From NCBI GenBank assembly GCA_038133505.1, contig JAYPTI010000163.1:1-6602 (forward strand): a stretch of DNA of 6,602 nucleotides, read 5' to 3'. This DNA comes from JAYQUR01 sp038133505. GTDB taxonomy: Bacteria > Pseudomonadota > Alphaproteobacteria > MPNO01 > UBA830. Positions 1 through 4,803 of this stretch are shown here, piece by piece (position 1 is the stretch's first letter; the number at the start of each line of letters is the position of its first letter). The notes under the pieces are model-generated. The model did no database searches, was not told the DNA's origin, and saw nothing but the letters and a program-made list of their open reading frames with translations. The position numbers were made by a program, and so were the translations under genes.

Positions 1-74
1 GGCTCTACCTGTTCCGGACCTGCGCCTACAGCATTGCGACTATCTTCGTGGCGTGGCTGATGAGAACGGGATGA
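1..74 (+). CDS. C-terminal end of an unidentified protein (5' partial)
   Basis: An open frame enters from the left edge (first full codon at 3) and stops with TGA at 72-74, giving 23 residues. Nearly every third base is G or C, as in the other genes here, while the other two plus frames lack this bias. The visible tail has the hydrophobic run SIATIFVAWLM followed by RTG, which looks like the end of a membrane helix with a short positively charged cytoplasmic tail. The stop lies 13 nt before gatB, so the two genes are probably cotranscribed. In many alphaproteobacteria gatC, gatA and a small extra gene precede gatB, but this fragment is too short to assign to a family. Confidence 0.55.
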   Translation, partial: LYLFRTCAYSIATIFVAWLMRTG

Positions 75-75
75 C

Positions 76-87
76 GGGAGAAATTTC
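76..87 (+). promoter_or_regulatory. Ribosome binding site of gatB
   Basis: GGGAG at 76-80 lies 7 nt before the ATG at 88. This supports 88 as the start, as does the protein beginning a few residues before the conserved GatB N-terminus (W-E-I-V-I-G-M-E-V-H). Confidence 0.6.
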
Positions 88-1548
88 ATGACTCTCATCG
101 AAGGACGCACGGGCGACTGGGAAATCGTGATCGGCATGGAAGTCCATGCCCAGGTCACGTCGAAATCGAAGCTGTTCTCGGGCGCATCGACCGAATTTGG
201 CGCCGCGCCAAACACGCAGGTCTCTCTGGTCGATGCAGCGATGCCCGGCATGCTGCCGGTGATCAACGAGCGCGCCATCGAACAGGCGGTGCGCACCGGC
301 CTCGGCCTCAACGCGAAGATCAATCTCGTCTCGGTGTTCGACCGGAAGAACTATTTCTATCCCGACCTGCCGCAGGGCTATCAGATCTCGCAGTACCTCG
401 ATCCCATCGTCGGCGAGGGAGAGATAGAGGTCGATCTCGAGGACGGCACGACGCGGACCATCGGCATCACGCGGCTGCACCTGGAACAGGACGCGGGCAA
501 GTCGGTCCACGACCAGGATCCGCGCAAGAGTCTGATCGACCTCAACCGGTCGGGCGTCGCGCTGATGGAAATCGTCTCCGAGCCCGACATGCGGACGGCG
601 GAGGAGGCCGGCGCCTATCTCGCCAAGATGCGCTCGATCCTGCGCTATCTCGGCACCTGCGACGGCAACATGCAGGAAGGCTCGATGCGCGCCGACGTGA
701 ACGTCTCGGTGCGCAGGCCGGGCGGCGAGCTCGGCACGCGTTGCGAGATCAAGAACGTGAACTCCATCCGTTTCGTCCGCCAGGCCATCGAATACGAGGC
801 GCGCCGCCAGATCGAGATCATCGAGGACGGCGGCAAGATCGATCAGGAAACCCGCCTGTTCGACCCCGACCGCGGCGAGACGCGCTCGATGCGCTCCAAG
901 GAAGAAGCGCACGATTACCGCTATTTCCCCGACCCCGACCTGCTGCCCCTGGAACTGGAACAGAGCTGGGTGGATGCGATCCAGGAGTCGCTGCCCGAAT
1001 TGCCCGACGAGAAGAAGCACCGCTTCATGAACGATTACGGCCTCGGCGTGATCGACGCCGGCACGCTGGTCGCCGAGCGCGAGACGGCCGAGTTCTTCGA
1101 AGAGGTCGCGAAGGGCCGCGATGCCAAGGTCGCCGCCAACTGGGTGATGGGCGAGCTGTTCGGCGCGCTCAACCGTACGGGTACTGCGATCGGTGCCTCG
1201 CCCGTTTCGGCTGCGCATCTCGGCAAGCTGGTCGACCTGATCGGCGACGGCACCGTCTCCAACCGGCTGGCCAAAGACGTGTTCGAGATCATGTTCGAGA
1301 CCGGCGACGATCCAGAGAAGATCGTCGAGGAACGCGGCATGAAGCAGGTCTCCGACACCGGCGCAATCGAGGCCGCGGTCGACGAGGCCATCGCCAACGG
1401 CGCCGCGCAGGTCGAACAGTACAAGGGCGGCAACGAGAAGATCATCGGCTGGTTCGTCGGCACCTTCGCGGGCAGTTGGCTTGCGATGCGCGTNNNNNNN
1501 NNNCCGCAGGCGGTTAACGAGATCCTGCGCAAGAAACCCGACGGCTAG
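88..1548 (+). CDS. gatB: Asp/Glu-tRNA amidotransferase subunit B (GatB)
   Basis: GatB is the tRNA-binding kinase/transamidase subunit of cytoplasmic GatCAB. The complex converts Glu-tRNA(Gln) to Gln-tRNA(Gln), and often Asp-tRNA(Asn) to Asn-tRNA(Asn), using ATP and ammonia channelled from GatA. The 486 residues show the family order. GMEVHAQV lies at 16-23; E18 and H20 match the metal-site Glu/His of characterised GatB. AMPGMLPVIN is at 51-60 and the signature RKNYFYPDLPQGYQISQ at 86-102. Further motifs are HLEQDAGKS, RSGVALMEIVSEPD, EGSMRADVNVSVR and GTRCEIKNVNS. A YqeY-like tail domain runs from about residue 335 to the end. Length is close to the usual 480-500. Oddity: ten Ns at 1494-1503 replace codons 469-472. 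The ten residues just before them (459-468) do not resemble the usual family sequence, although the final 14 residues (PQAVNEILRKKPDG) do and are in frame. The true C-terminus is therefore uncertain. The gene is probably functional and cotranscribed with the gene upstream. Confidence 0.97.
   Translation: MTLIEGRTGDWEIVIGMEVHAQVTSKSKLFSGASTEFGAAPNTQVSLVDAAMPGMLPVINERAIEQAVRTGLGLNAKINLVSVFDRKNYFYPDLPQGYQISQYLDPIVGEGEIEVDLEDGTTRTIGITRLHLEQDAGKSVHDQDPRKSLIDLNRSGVALMEIVSEPDMRTAEEAGAYLAKMRSILRYLGTCDGNMQEGSMRADVNVSVRRPGGELGTRCEIKNVNSIRFVRQAIEYEARRQIEIIEDGGKIDQETRLFDPDRGETRSMRSKEEAHDYRYFPDPDLLPLELEQSWVDAIQESLPELPDEKKHRFMNDYGLGVIDAGTLVAERETAEFFEEVAKGRDAKVAANWVMGELFGALNRTGTAIGASPVSAAHLGKLVDLIGDGTVSNRLAKDVFEIMFETGDDPEKIVEERGMKQVSDTGAIEAAVDEAIANGAAQVEQYKGGNEKIIGWFVGTFAGSWLAMRXXXXPQAVNEILRKKPDG
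1494..1503. other. Assembly gap (10 Ns) inside gatB
   Basis: Ten consecutive Ns lie in the gatB tail domain. A round number of Ns usually marks a scaffold join of unknown real length. The frame is the same on both sides when counted as 10 nt, but the residues directly upstream are not family-like, so the left contig edge may be unreliable. Confidence 0.95.
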
Positions 1549-1580
1549 CCGCTTCCGTTTCATCCCCGGCAAAACTGTTT

Positions 1581-1604
1581 CCGCGCGCGCGCCTCTTCGC
1601 GCGG
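1581..1604 (+). terminator. Possible gatB terminator hairpin (weak)
   Basis: CCGCGCG (1581-1587) pairs with CGCGCGG (1598-1604) around a 10-nt loop. It stands 32 nt after the gatB stop. It is followed by CTTTG and not by a real U-run, so it is a poor intrinsic terminator. The surrounding alternating CG tract could also produce such pairing by chance. Confidence 0.3.
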
Positions 1605-1624
1605 CTTTGCGCGGCCGCTAGACT
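1596..1624 (+). promoter_or_regulatory. Candidate promoter for the first transferase-like gene
   Basis: TAGACT at 1619-1624, inside GCTAGACTGCGC, could be a -10 element, with the weak -35 TTCGCG at 1596-1601 (17-nt spacer). It lies 29 nt before the ATG at 1654. Similar CTAG(G/A)(A/C)T blocks stand before two other genes (4259-4264 and 4739-4744), which is the main support. The -35 match is poor. Confidence 0.3.
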
Positions 1625-1653
1625 GCGCCTCACGACAGAGGAGGAATCTGCAG

Positions 1654-2379
1654 ATGCTTGACGTCTATACTTGGCCCACGCCGAACGGCCACAAAGTGCA
1701 CATCATGCTCCACGAGGCGGAGATCGAGCACAACATCATCCCGATCAACATCCAGGAGGGCGACCAGTTCAAGCCCGATTTCCTGAAGATCAGCCCCAAC
1801 AACAAGATGCCGGCGATCGTCGATCACGACGGGCCCGACGGAAAGCCGATCTCGGTGTTCGAGTCCGCGGCGATCCTGATCTATCTCGGCAACAAGACCG
1901 GCAAGTTCCTGCCGAAGGACCCGCACAAATACTACGACGTCCTGCAGTGGCTGATGTTCCAGATGGGCTCGGTCGGCCCGATGCTCGGCCAGTGCCACCA
2001 CTTCAACGCCTATGCGCCGACCCGCGTCGAGATCGAGAAGCTGCAGTACGGCATCGACCGCTATGTCAACGAAGGCAACCGTATCTACGGCGTGATCGAC
2101 CGCCGCCTCGCCGACAACGACTGGATCGCCGCGGGCGAGTACACAATCGCCGACATGGCGATCATGCCGTGGCTCCGCAATCCGGATAAGCAGGGCATCG
2201 ACGGCTCGAAATATCCGAACTTGCTGCGCTGGCGCGATCGCATCTGGAAACGGCCGCAGGTCGAGGCGGCGCTCGAGACGCTGTCGGCCAACAACCGCAA
2301 GGACAATTCGTTCAGCGACAAGGGGTGGGAGATCATGTACGGCAAGACCCAGTCGTCGCAGGGCCAGGCGGCGGAATAG
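1654..2379 (+). CDS. Nu-class glutathione transferase-like disulfide oxidoreductase, array member 1
   Basis: A 241-aa cytoplasmic protein of the E. coli YfcG/YghU type, which in characterised members reduces disulfides or peroxides using glutathione. The N-terminal thioredoxin-fold domain (about 1-85) has the YfcG hallmark TPNGHK at 9-14. T9 and N11 correspond to the residues that contact glutathione in place of a catalytic Tyr, Ser or Cys. The cis-proline loop NKMPAIVD (50-57, P53) and the glutathione-binding E70-S71 are present. The C-terminal helical domain carries QWLMFQMGSVGPMLGQ (98-113), HHF and the N-capping motif TIADMA. Compared with YfcG there is an insertion after HHF and a longer tail (to DKGWEIMYGKTQ). 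The only cysteine is C114. A strong Shine-Dalgarno sequence (GAGGAGGA, 1638-1645) sets the start. Two paralogues follow on the same strand. The physiological substrate cannot be read from the sequence. Confidence 0.92.
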   Translation: MLDVYTWPTPNGHKVHIMLHEAEIEHNIIPINIQEGDQFKPDFLKISPNNKMPAIVDHDGPDGKPISVFESAAILIYLGNKTGKFLPKDPHKYYDVLQWLMFQMGSVGPMLGQCHHFNAYAPTRVEIEKLQYGIDRYVNEGNRIYGVIDRRLADNDWIAAGEYTIADMAIMPWLRNPDKQGIDGSKYPNLLRWRDRIWKRPQVEAALETLSANNRKDNSFSDKGWEIMYGKTQSSQGQAAE

Positions 2380-2402
2380 GGGCGATGTAGCCTGCTTTTT
2401 AT

Positions 2403-2507
2403 CCCCTCTCCCCCTTGGGGAGAGGGTTAGGGAGAGGGGGAGACGTGCCCGTTTGGTTTGCGTTGGGCACTCCCTCCCTTACCCTCCCCCTCAAGGGGGA
2501 GGGGAGT
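2403..2507. repeat. REPIN-like pair of inverted palindromic repeats
   Basis: Two copies of a ~38-nt G/C-run repeat lie in opposite orientation around a ~30-nt spacer. Copy A is at 2403-2440. Copy B is at about 2470-2507, read on the minus strand. Aligned in the same sense they share TCCCCCTTG, then purine-rich G runs, then GGGT(T/A)AGGGAG, with one-base indels. Each copy is itself a hairpin: CCCTCTCCCC (2404-2413) with GGGGAGAGGG (2417-2426), and CCCTCCCCC (2482-2490) with GGGGGAGGG (2495-2503). The spacer adds an inner arm pair, GTGCCC (2445-2450) and GGGCAC (2465-2470). Similar G-rich extragenic palindromes are common in alphaproteobacterial genomes. The paired inverted arrangement resembles REPINs, which are moved in trans by RAYT transposases; none is in this window. 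T-runs lie before the first hairpin and not after it, so it is not a canonical terminator. Confidence 0.8.
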
Positions 2508-2513
2508 TATAAA
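2508..2513 (+). promoter_or_regulatory. Possible -10 box for the second transferase-like gene
   Basis: TATAAA, followed by AT, is a rare A/T island right after the palindromic element and 19 nt before the ATG at 2533. If used, transcription would start roughly 12 nt before the start codon, giving a very short leader. No -35 match is visible because C and G runs fill that place. This is weak evidence. Confidence 0.25.
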
Positions 2514-2532
2514 ATCTCGCACGGTATCCCGA

Positions 2533-3225
2533 ATGATCGACCTCTATACCTACCGGACGTCGAACGGCCGCAAGGTTTCGATCATGCTGGAGGAGTGCGG
2601 GCTCGCCTACGAGACGCACATCGTCGACATCACGGCGGGCGAGCAGGACGCGCCCGCCTTCCGGACGATCAATCCGAACGGGCGCATCCCCGCCATCGTC
2701 GACCGCGACGGGCCGGGTGGAAAACCGCTCGCATTGTTCGAATCCGGAGCGGTCCTGCTCTATCTCGGGGACAAGTCCGGAAAGTTCGTGCCCCCGGTCG
2801 ACGACGTCCGGGGCCGCTACGTCGCGATCCAGTGGCTGATGTGGCAGATGGGAGGGGTCGGGCCTAATTTCGGACAGGCGTTCCACTTCCTGCACCAGCA
2901 TTCCGAAGGCGCGCCGGCAGACGCCATTGCCTACGGCCGGGAGCGCTACGGCGGCGAGGTCCGACGGCTGTGCAGCGTGATGGACGCCCGCCTCGAAGGT
3001 GCGCGCTATCTGGCGGGCGACGACTACGGGATCGCCGACATCGCGACGTTCCCCTGGGTCGCGCTGCACACATGGTTCGGCCTCGACCTTGCGGAGACGC
3101 CCGCGCTTCGACGATGGTACGACGAGATTCGGGAACGGCCCGCGGTTCGGCGCGGCATGGACGTGCCGACGCGGGAGGGGATGGAAGAACACGCGCGCCG
3201 CCGCGGCGTGCCGCAAACAAACTGA
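2533..3225 (+). CDS. Nu-class glutathione transferase-like protein, array member 2
   Basis: A 230-aa paralogue of the preceding gene, again of YfcG/YghU type and probably a glutathione-dependent oxidoreductase in the cytoplasm. TSNGRK at 9-14 keeps T9 and N11 but has Ser for Pro at position 10. NGRIPAIVD (49-57, P53) and E70-S71-G72 complete the glutathione site. The helical domain has QWLMWQMGGVGPNFGQ, then FHF where relatives have HHF, and an N-capping GIADIA. The basic tail after RPAVRRGMDVPT is not shared by the third copy. The ATG at 2533 is chosen because MIDLY matches the family N-terminus exactly; the frame stays open upstream to a TTG at 2458 only by reading through the repeat element. 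No clear Shine-Dalgarno sequence precedes the ATG, which is unusual beside its neighbours. The next gene starts 14 nt after the stop, so the pair is likely cotranscribed. Confidence 0.88.
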   Translation: MIDLYTYRTSNGRKVSIMLEECGLAYETHIVDITAGEQDAPAFRTINPNGRIPAIVDRDGPGGKPLALFESGAVLLYLGDKSGKFVPPVDDVRGRYVAIQWLMWQMGGVGPNFGQAFHFLHQHSEGAPADAIAYGRERYGGEVRRLCSVMDARLEGARYLAGDDYGIADIATFPWVALHTWFGLDLAETPALRRWYDEIRERPAVRRGMDVPTREGMEEHARRRGVPQTN

Positions 3226-3239
3226 GAAAGGATACGGGG
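3224..3239 (+). promoter_or_regulatory. Ribosome binding site of the third transferase-like gene
   Basis: GAGAAAGGA at 3224-3232, overlapping the previous stop codon, places AAGGA 7 nt before the ATG at 3240. A good site has thus been kept in front of a reading frame that is now interrupted. Confidence 0.6.
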
Positions 3240-3872
3240 ATGATCGATCTCTACAACTGGCACACGTCGAACGGCCGCAAGCTCTTCATCATGCTCGAGG
3301 AGCTCGGCGTCGAGTAAAACACGCACGTCATCAATATCGGCAAGGACGACCAGTTCACGCCGGAATTTCTGGCCATCAACCCCAACGGCAAGATCCCCGC
3401 GATGATCGACCAGGACGGTCCCGGCGGCGAGCCGTTCTCGCTGTTCGAATCCGGCGCGATGCTGATGTATCTCGCCGACAAGTACGGCCGCTTCATTCCG
3501 CCGGTGGAAGACGTCAGGAACCGCTATCTCGTCATCCAGTGGCTGATGTTCCAGATGGGCGGCATCGGGCCGATGTTCGGCCAGGCCCACCATTTCCGAC
3601 GCGCCCGCACCAAGATCGATTACGGCATCGAGCGCTATACCAAGGAAGCGCGGCGGCTGTGGGGCGTGCTGGATGCGCATCTCGCCCAAAGCGAATACAT
3701 GCACGGCGACTATTCGATCGCCGACATGGCGATCTTTCCGTGGACCGCGCGGTACGACTGGCAGGGGGTGGCTTTGGAAGAGTTTCCCAACGCGAAGCGC
3801 TGGTACGAGACGATCGAGGCGCGGCCGGCGGTGGTGAAGGCGATGGGGATCAACCTCGCCGAGGCTGCCTGA
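3240..3872 (+). pseudogene. Nu-class glutathione transferase-like gene, array member 3, broken by an in-frame TAA
   Basis: The frame from the ATG at 3240 to the TGA at 3870-3872 would encode 210 residues of the YfcG/YghU type, but codon 26 (3315-3317) is TAA. The sequence on both sides is family-like in the same frame. Before it are MIDLYNWHTSNGRK and IMLEELGVE. After it come NTHVINIGKDDQF, NPNGKIPAMID (47-57), FESGAMLMYL (E70, S71), QWLMFQMGGIGPMFGQ, HHF and YSIADMAIFPW. Ungapped alignment with the second copy puts Tyr26 at the stop, so one change (TAC or TAT to TAA) explains it. Third-position G/C bias and the lack of other lesions suggest a very recent mutation or a base-call error. Restart at Met55 (3402) would drop the T9/N11 glutathione site and has no Shine-Dalgarno sequence. 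If the base is wrong, this is an intact third gene in an operon with the second. Confidence 0.85.
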
Positions 3873-3896
3873 CGGCGCGGGGGATTCTGTCTTTTG

Positions 3897-3926
3897 CCGG
3901 CGCCCCGCCCGACGGCGGGGCGTCGG
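3897..3926. terminator. GC-rich hairpin between convergent genes, possible bidirectional terminator
   Basis: A 13-bp stem (3897-3909 with 3914-3926, one G-U pair, loop CGAC) sits between the stop of the transferase-like array at 3872 and the stop of the minus-strand small gene at 3931. It is flanked by TTTT on the left and AAAA on the right, which can extend the stem past one bulged G. Neither direction has the T-run after the stem that an intrinsic terminator needs, so function is inferred mainly from its position. Confidence 0.45.
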
Positions 3927-3930
3927 AAAA

Positions 3931-4122
3931 TCAGTGAGCGTGAACGGCTTCCGGCCGGGCCTTGCCTGCGACCGCGACGGACATCAGTCCCCGCAGTTCG
4001 CGTCGGCAATTCTCCAACTGGGCGAGTTCGCGCTGGTCTTCGCGGTCGCTGACCTGCATGTAGCTGAGTTTGACCTCGACGAGATCGAGCAGGGTTTCGA
4101 CGGTTCGTTTTGAAATCGGCAT
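3931..4122 (-). CDS. Small conserved-looking protein of unknown function (63 aa)
   Basis: A 63-residue protein on the minus strand, starting at an ATG read from 4122 and stopping with TGA at 3931-3933. The start is supported by CGGAAG on the minus strand (about 4130-4135), 7 nt before the ATG, and by good third-position G/C bias from there. The longer frame back to 4215 lacks this support. The protein looks like a helical hairpin: TVETLLDLVEVKLSYMQ (7-23), a polar turn SDREDQ, then RELAQLENCRRELRGL (31-46), and a disordered Ala/Gly/His tail. It has one cysteine (C39), no signal peptide and no membrane segment. The style is that of short alphaproteobacterial hypothetical proteins. I do not recognise a function. 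It converges on the transferase-like array and diverges from the gene at 4305. Confidence 0.7.
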   Translation of the reverse strand: MPISKRTVETLLDLVEVKLSYMQVSDREDQRELAQLENCRRELRGLMSVAVAGKARPEAVHAH

Positions 4123-4232
4123 AACGCAACTTCCGACAACGATTGCACCAAACGGACAGAGTTTCGAGCCCGCATGCTTAAGATACGGTGAATCCGAAAT
4201 GCCGTTTCGGCGCATCGCGCGCCGCGGTTTCG

Positions 4233-4247
4233 TTAACCGAACGTCAA
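4233..4247 (+). promoter_or_regulatory. Possible CtrA-type binding site
   Basis: TTAACCGAACGTCAA fits TTAA-N7-TTAA, the consensus of the alphaproteobacterial cell-cycle regulator CtrA, with one mismatch in the second half. The first half is the commonly seen TTAACC. It lies 11 nt before the candidate -10 TAGGAT (4259-4264), overlapping where a -35 would be, which is a typical activating position. One short degenerate match is weak evidence. Confidence 0.3.
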
Positions 4248-4258
4248 GGGCATCCGCC

Positions 4259-4264
4259 TAGGAT
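4259..4264 (+). promoter_or_regulatory. Candidate -10 element of the 115-aa gene
   Basis: TAGGAT lies 40 nt before the ATG at 4305. The same hexamer stands before the ThDP-enzyme gene at 4739-4744. No good -35 is seen, consistent with an activator-dependent promoter or with chance. Confidence 0.3.
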
Positions 4265-4304
4265 TTCCGCTTCCGCCGTGCGCTTTCGCGAAAGGACAGA
4301 AATC

Positions 4305-4652
4305 ATGGCGACCGTGAATATCGAGGCACTCTCCCCCGACTACGAGAACGCCAACGGCGTGCTCGAGGTCAACCGCCGGCTGAGCGACAAGGTGCTCGCC
4401 GCCTTCAATCACGCCTACGCCGCCGGCGAGGCCGACGTGGCCAAGCAGCTTCGCAATGTCCTGAAGCTGACCGATTCCAAGCGGGTGGCCGGCGACAAGC
4501 GGATCACCTACAGCGCGCTGGAACATGCCGATCTCTGGGTCGGCTTCGTCGACGCGCGCGAGAATTACAAGTCGCTTGCCGACAGCAAGAAGGCGAAGGC
4601 GACCGACCTCGACTCCGCCATGGCGTCGATGAAGGAAGCGTACCGGGCCTAG
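4305..4652 (+). CDS. Helical protein of unknown function (115 aa)
   Basis: The ATG at 4305 is preceded by AAAGGA (4291-4296) at good spacing. The frame stays open upstream to 4188, but that part is basic, uninformative and contains the promoter-like sequence. The 115-residue product begins MATVNIEALSPDYENANGV and is mostly charged amphipathic helix: EVNRRLSDKVLAAFNHAYAA (about 21-40), EADVAKQLRNVLKLTDSKR, LEHADLWVGFVDARENYKSL and a Lys/Ala/Asp-rich C-terminal helix. It has no cysteine, signal peptide or membrane segment, so a soluble cytoplasmic helical-bundle protein is likely. I do not recognise the family. It appears to be a single-gene transcription unit, with its own promoter region upstream and a hairpin terminator directly downstream. 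Confidence 0.8.
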   Translation: MATVNIEALSPDYENANGVLEVNRRLSDKVLAAFNHAYAAGEADVAKQLRNVLKLTDSKRVAGDKRITYSALEHADLWVGFVDARENYKSLADSKKAKATDLDSAMASMKEAYRA

Positions 4653-4672
4653 TCCGACCTCTGATCCGATCG

Positions 4673-4717
4673 GGCGCCGCCGGCGGGACATGCCGGGGCG
4701 CCGCTCGCTATCTCTTT
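4673..4717 (+). terminator. Probable terminator of the 115-aa gene
   Basis: GGCGCC (4673-4678) pairs with GGCGCC (4697-4702), and CCGGC (4680-4684) with GCCGG (4692-4696). This gives an 11-bp stem with one bulged G and a 7-nt loop. It starts 20 nt after the stop and is followed by a pyrimidine-rich stretch ending in TATCTCTTT (to 4717), so it fits an intrinsic terminator reasonably well. Confidence 0.5.
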
Positions 4718-4744
4718 CCCCTCGCGGTGCGAACGCGCTAGGAT
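4715..4744 (+). promoter_or_regulatory. Candidate promoter of the ThDP-enzyme gene
   Basis: TAGGAT at 4739-4744, within CGCTAGGATCGCG, could be the -10, with a poor -35 (TTTCCC at 4715-4720, 18-nt spacer). It lies directly after the hairpin terminator and 59 nt before the ATG at 4804, a sensible order for a separate transcription unit. Confidence 0.35.
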
Positions 4745-4790
4745 CGCGCCGAGGCAACGTGCCGGACGCCGAACAATGGGCGGCGGCGGA

Positions 4791-4798
4791 AGAGGGGA
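4791..4798 (+). promoter_or_regulatory. Ribosome binding site that decides the ThDP-enzyme start
   Basis: AGAGGGGA ends 5 nt before the ATG at 4804. It favours that start over the ATG at 4690, which lies inside the upstream hairpin and would add a 38-residue low-complexity, family-unlike extension. Confidence 0.7.
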
Positions 4799-4803
4799 TT
4801 CCT

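Larger units (their letters stand above)
4123..4304. other. Divergent intergenic region
   Basis: These 182 nt separate the starts of the minus-strand 63-aa gene and the plus-strand 115-aa gene, so they should hold promoters for both. The plus-side half contains a CtrA-like motif and a TAGGAT candidate -10, listed separately. I found no convincing -10/-35 pair for the minus-strand gene and no RNA gene. Confidence 0.6.

Noticed and set aside
2..91. Alternative end of the upstream gene overlapping the gatB start as ATGA (88-91)
   Set aside because: An ATGA overlap is attractive, but this frame has poor third-position G/C bias. The frame ending at 74 has strong bias.
741..1517. 258-aa plus-strand frame within gatB
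   Set aside because: Shadow of gatB, dominated by Arg/Gly repeats and lacking motifs.
40..1572. 510-aa open frame on the minus strand opposite gatB
   Set aside because: It mirrors a certain gatB reading frame, reads through the N gap and has no family-like motifs. Long antisense frames are expected from G/C-biased third codon positions.
2404..2426. First palindrome as an intrinsic terminator of the first transferase-like gene
   Set aside because: The T-run (2396-2400) is before the stem; after it come only purines. The sequence fits a dispersed repeat better.
2491..3216. 241-aa open frame on the minus strand opposite the second transferase-like gene
   Set aside because: Shadow frame with no recognisable motif; it begins inside the palindromic repeat.
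3402..3872. A separate 156-aa gene starting at the ATG at 3402
   Set aside because: It is the downstream part of the broken transferase-like gene, in the same frame, with no ribosome binding site and without the glutathione-contacting N-terminus.
2999..3937. 312-aa plus-strand frame spanning the second and third transferase-like genes
   Set aside because: Out-of-frame translation with Arg/His-rich sequence. The other frame shows clear transferase motifs on both sides of the junction.
4690..4803. Earlier ATG start for the ThDP enzyme
   Set aside because: The ATG is in the loop of the probable terminator hairpin and the extension is not family-like. The ATG at 4804 has a good ribosome binding site.
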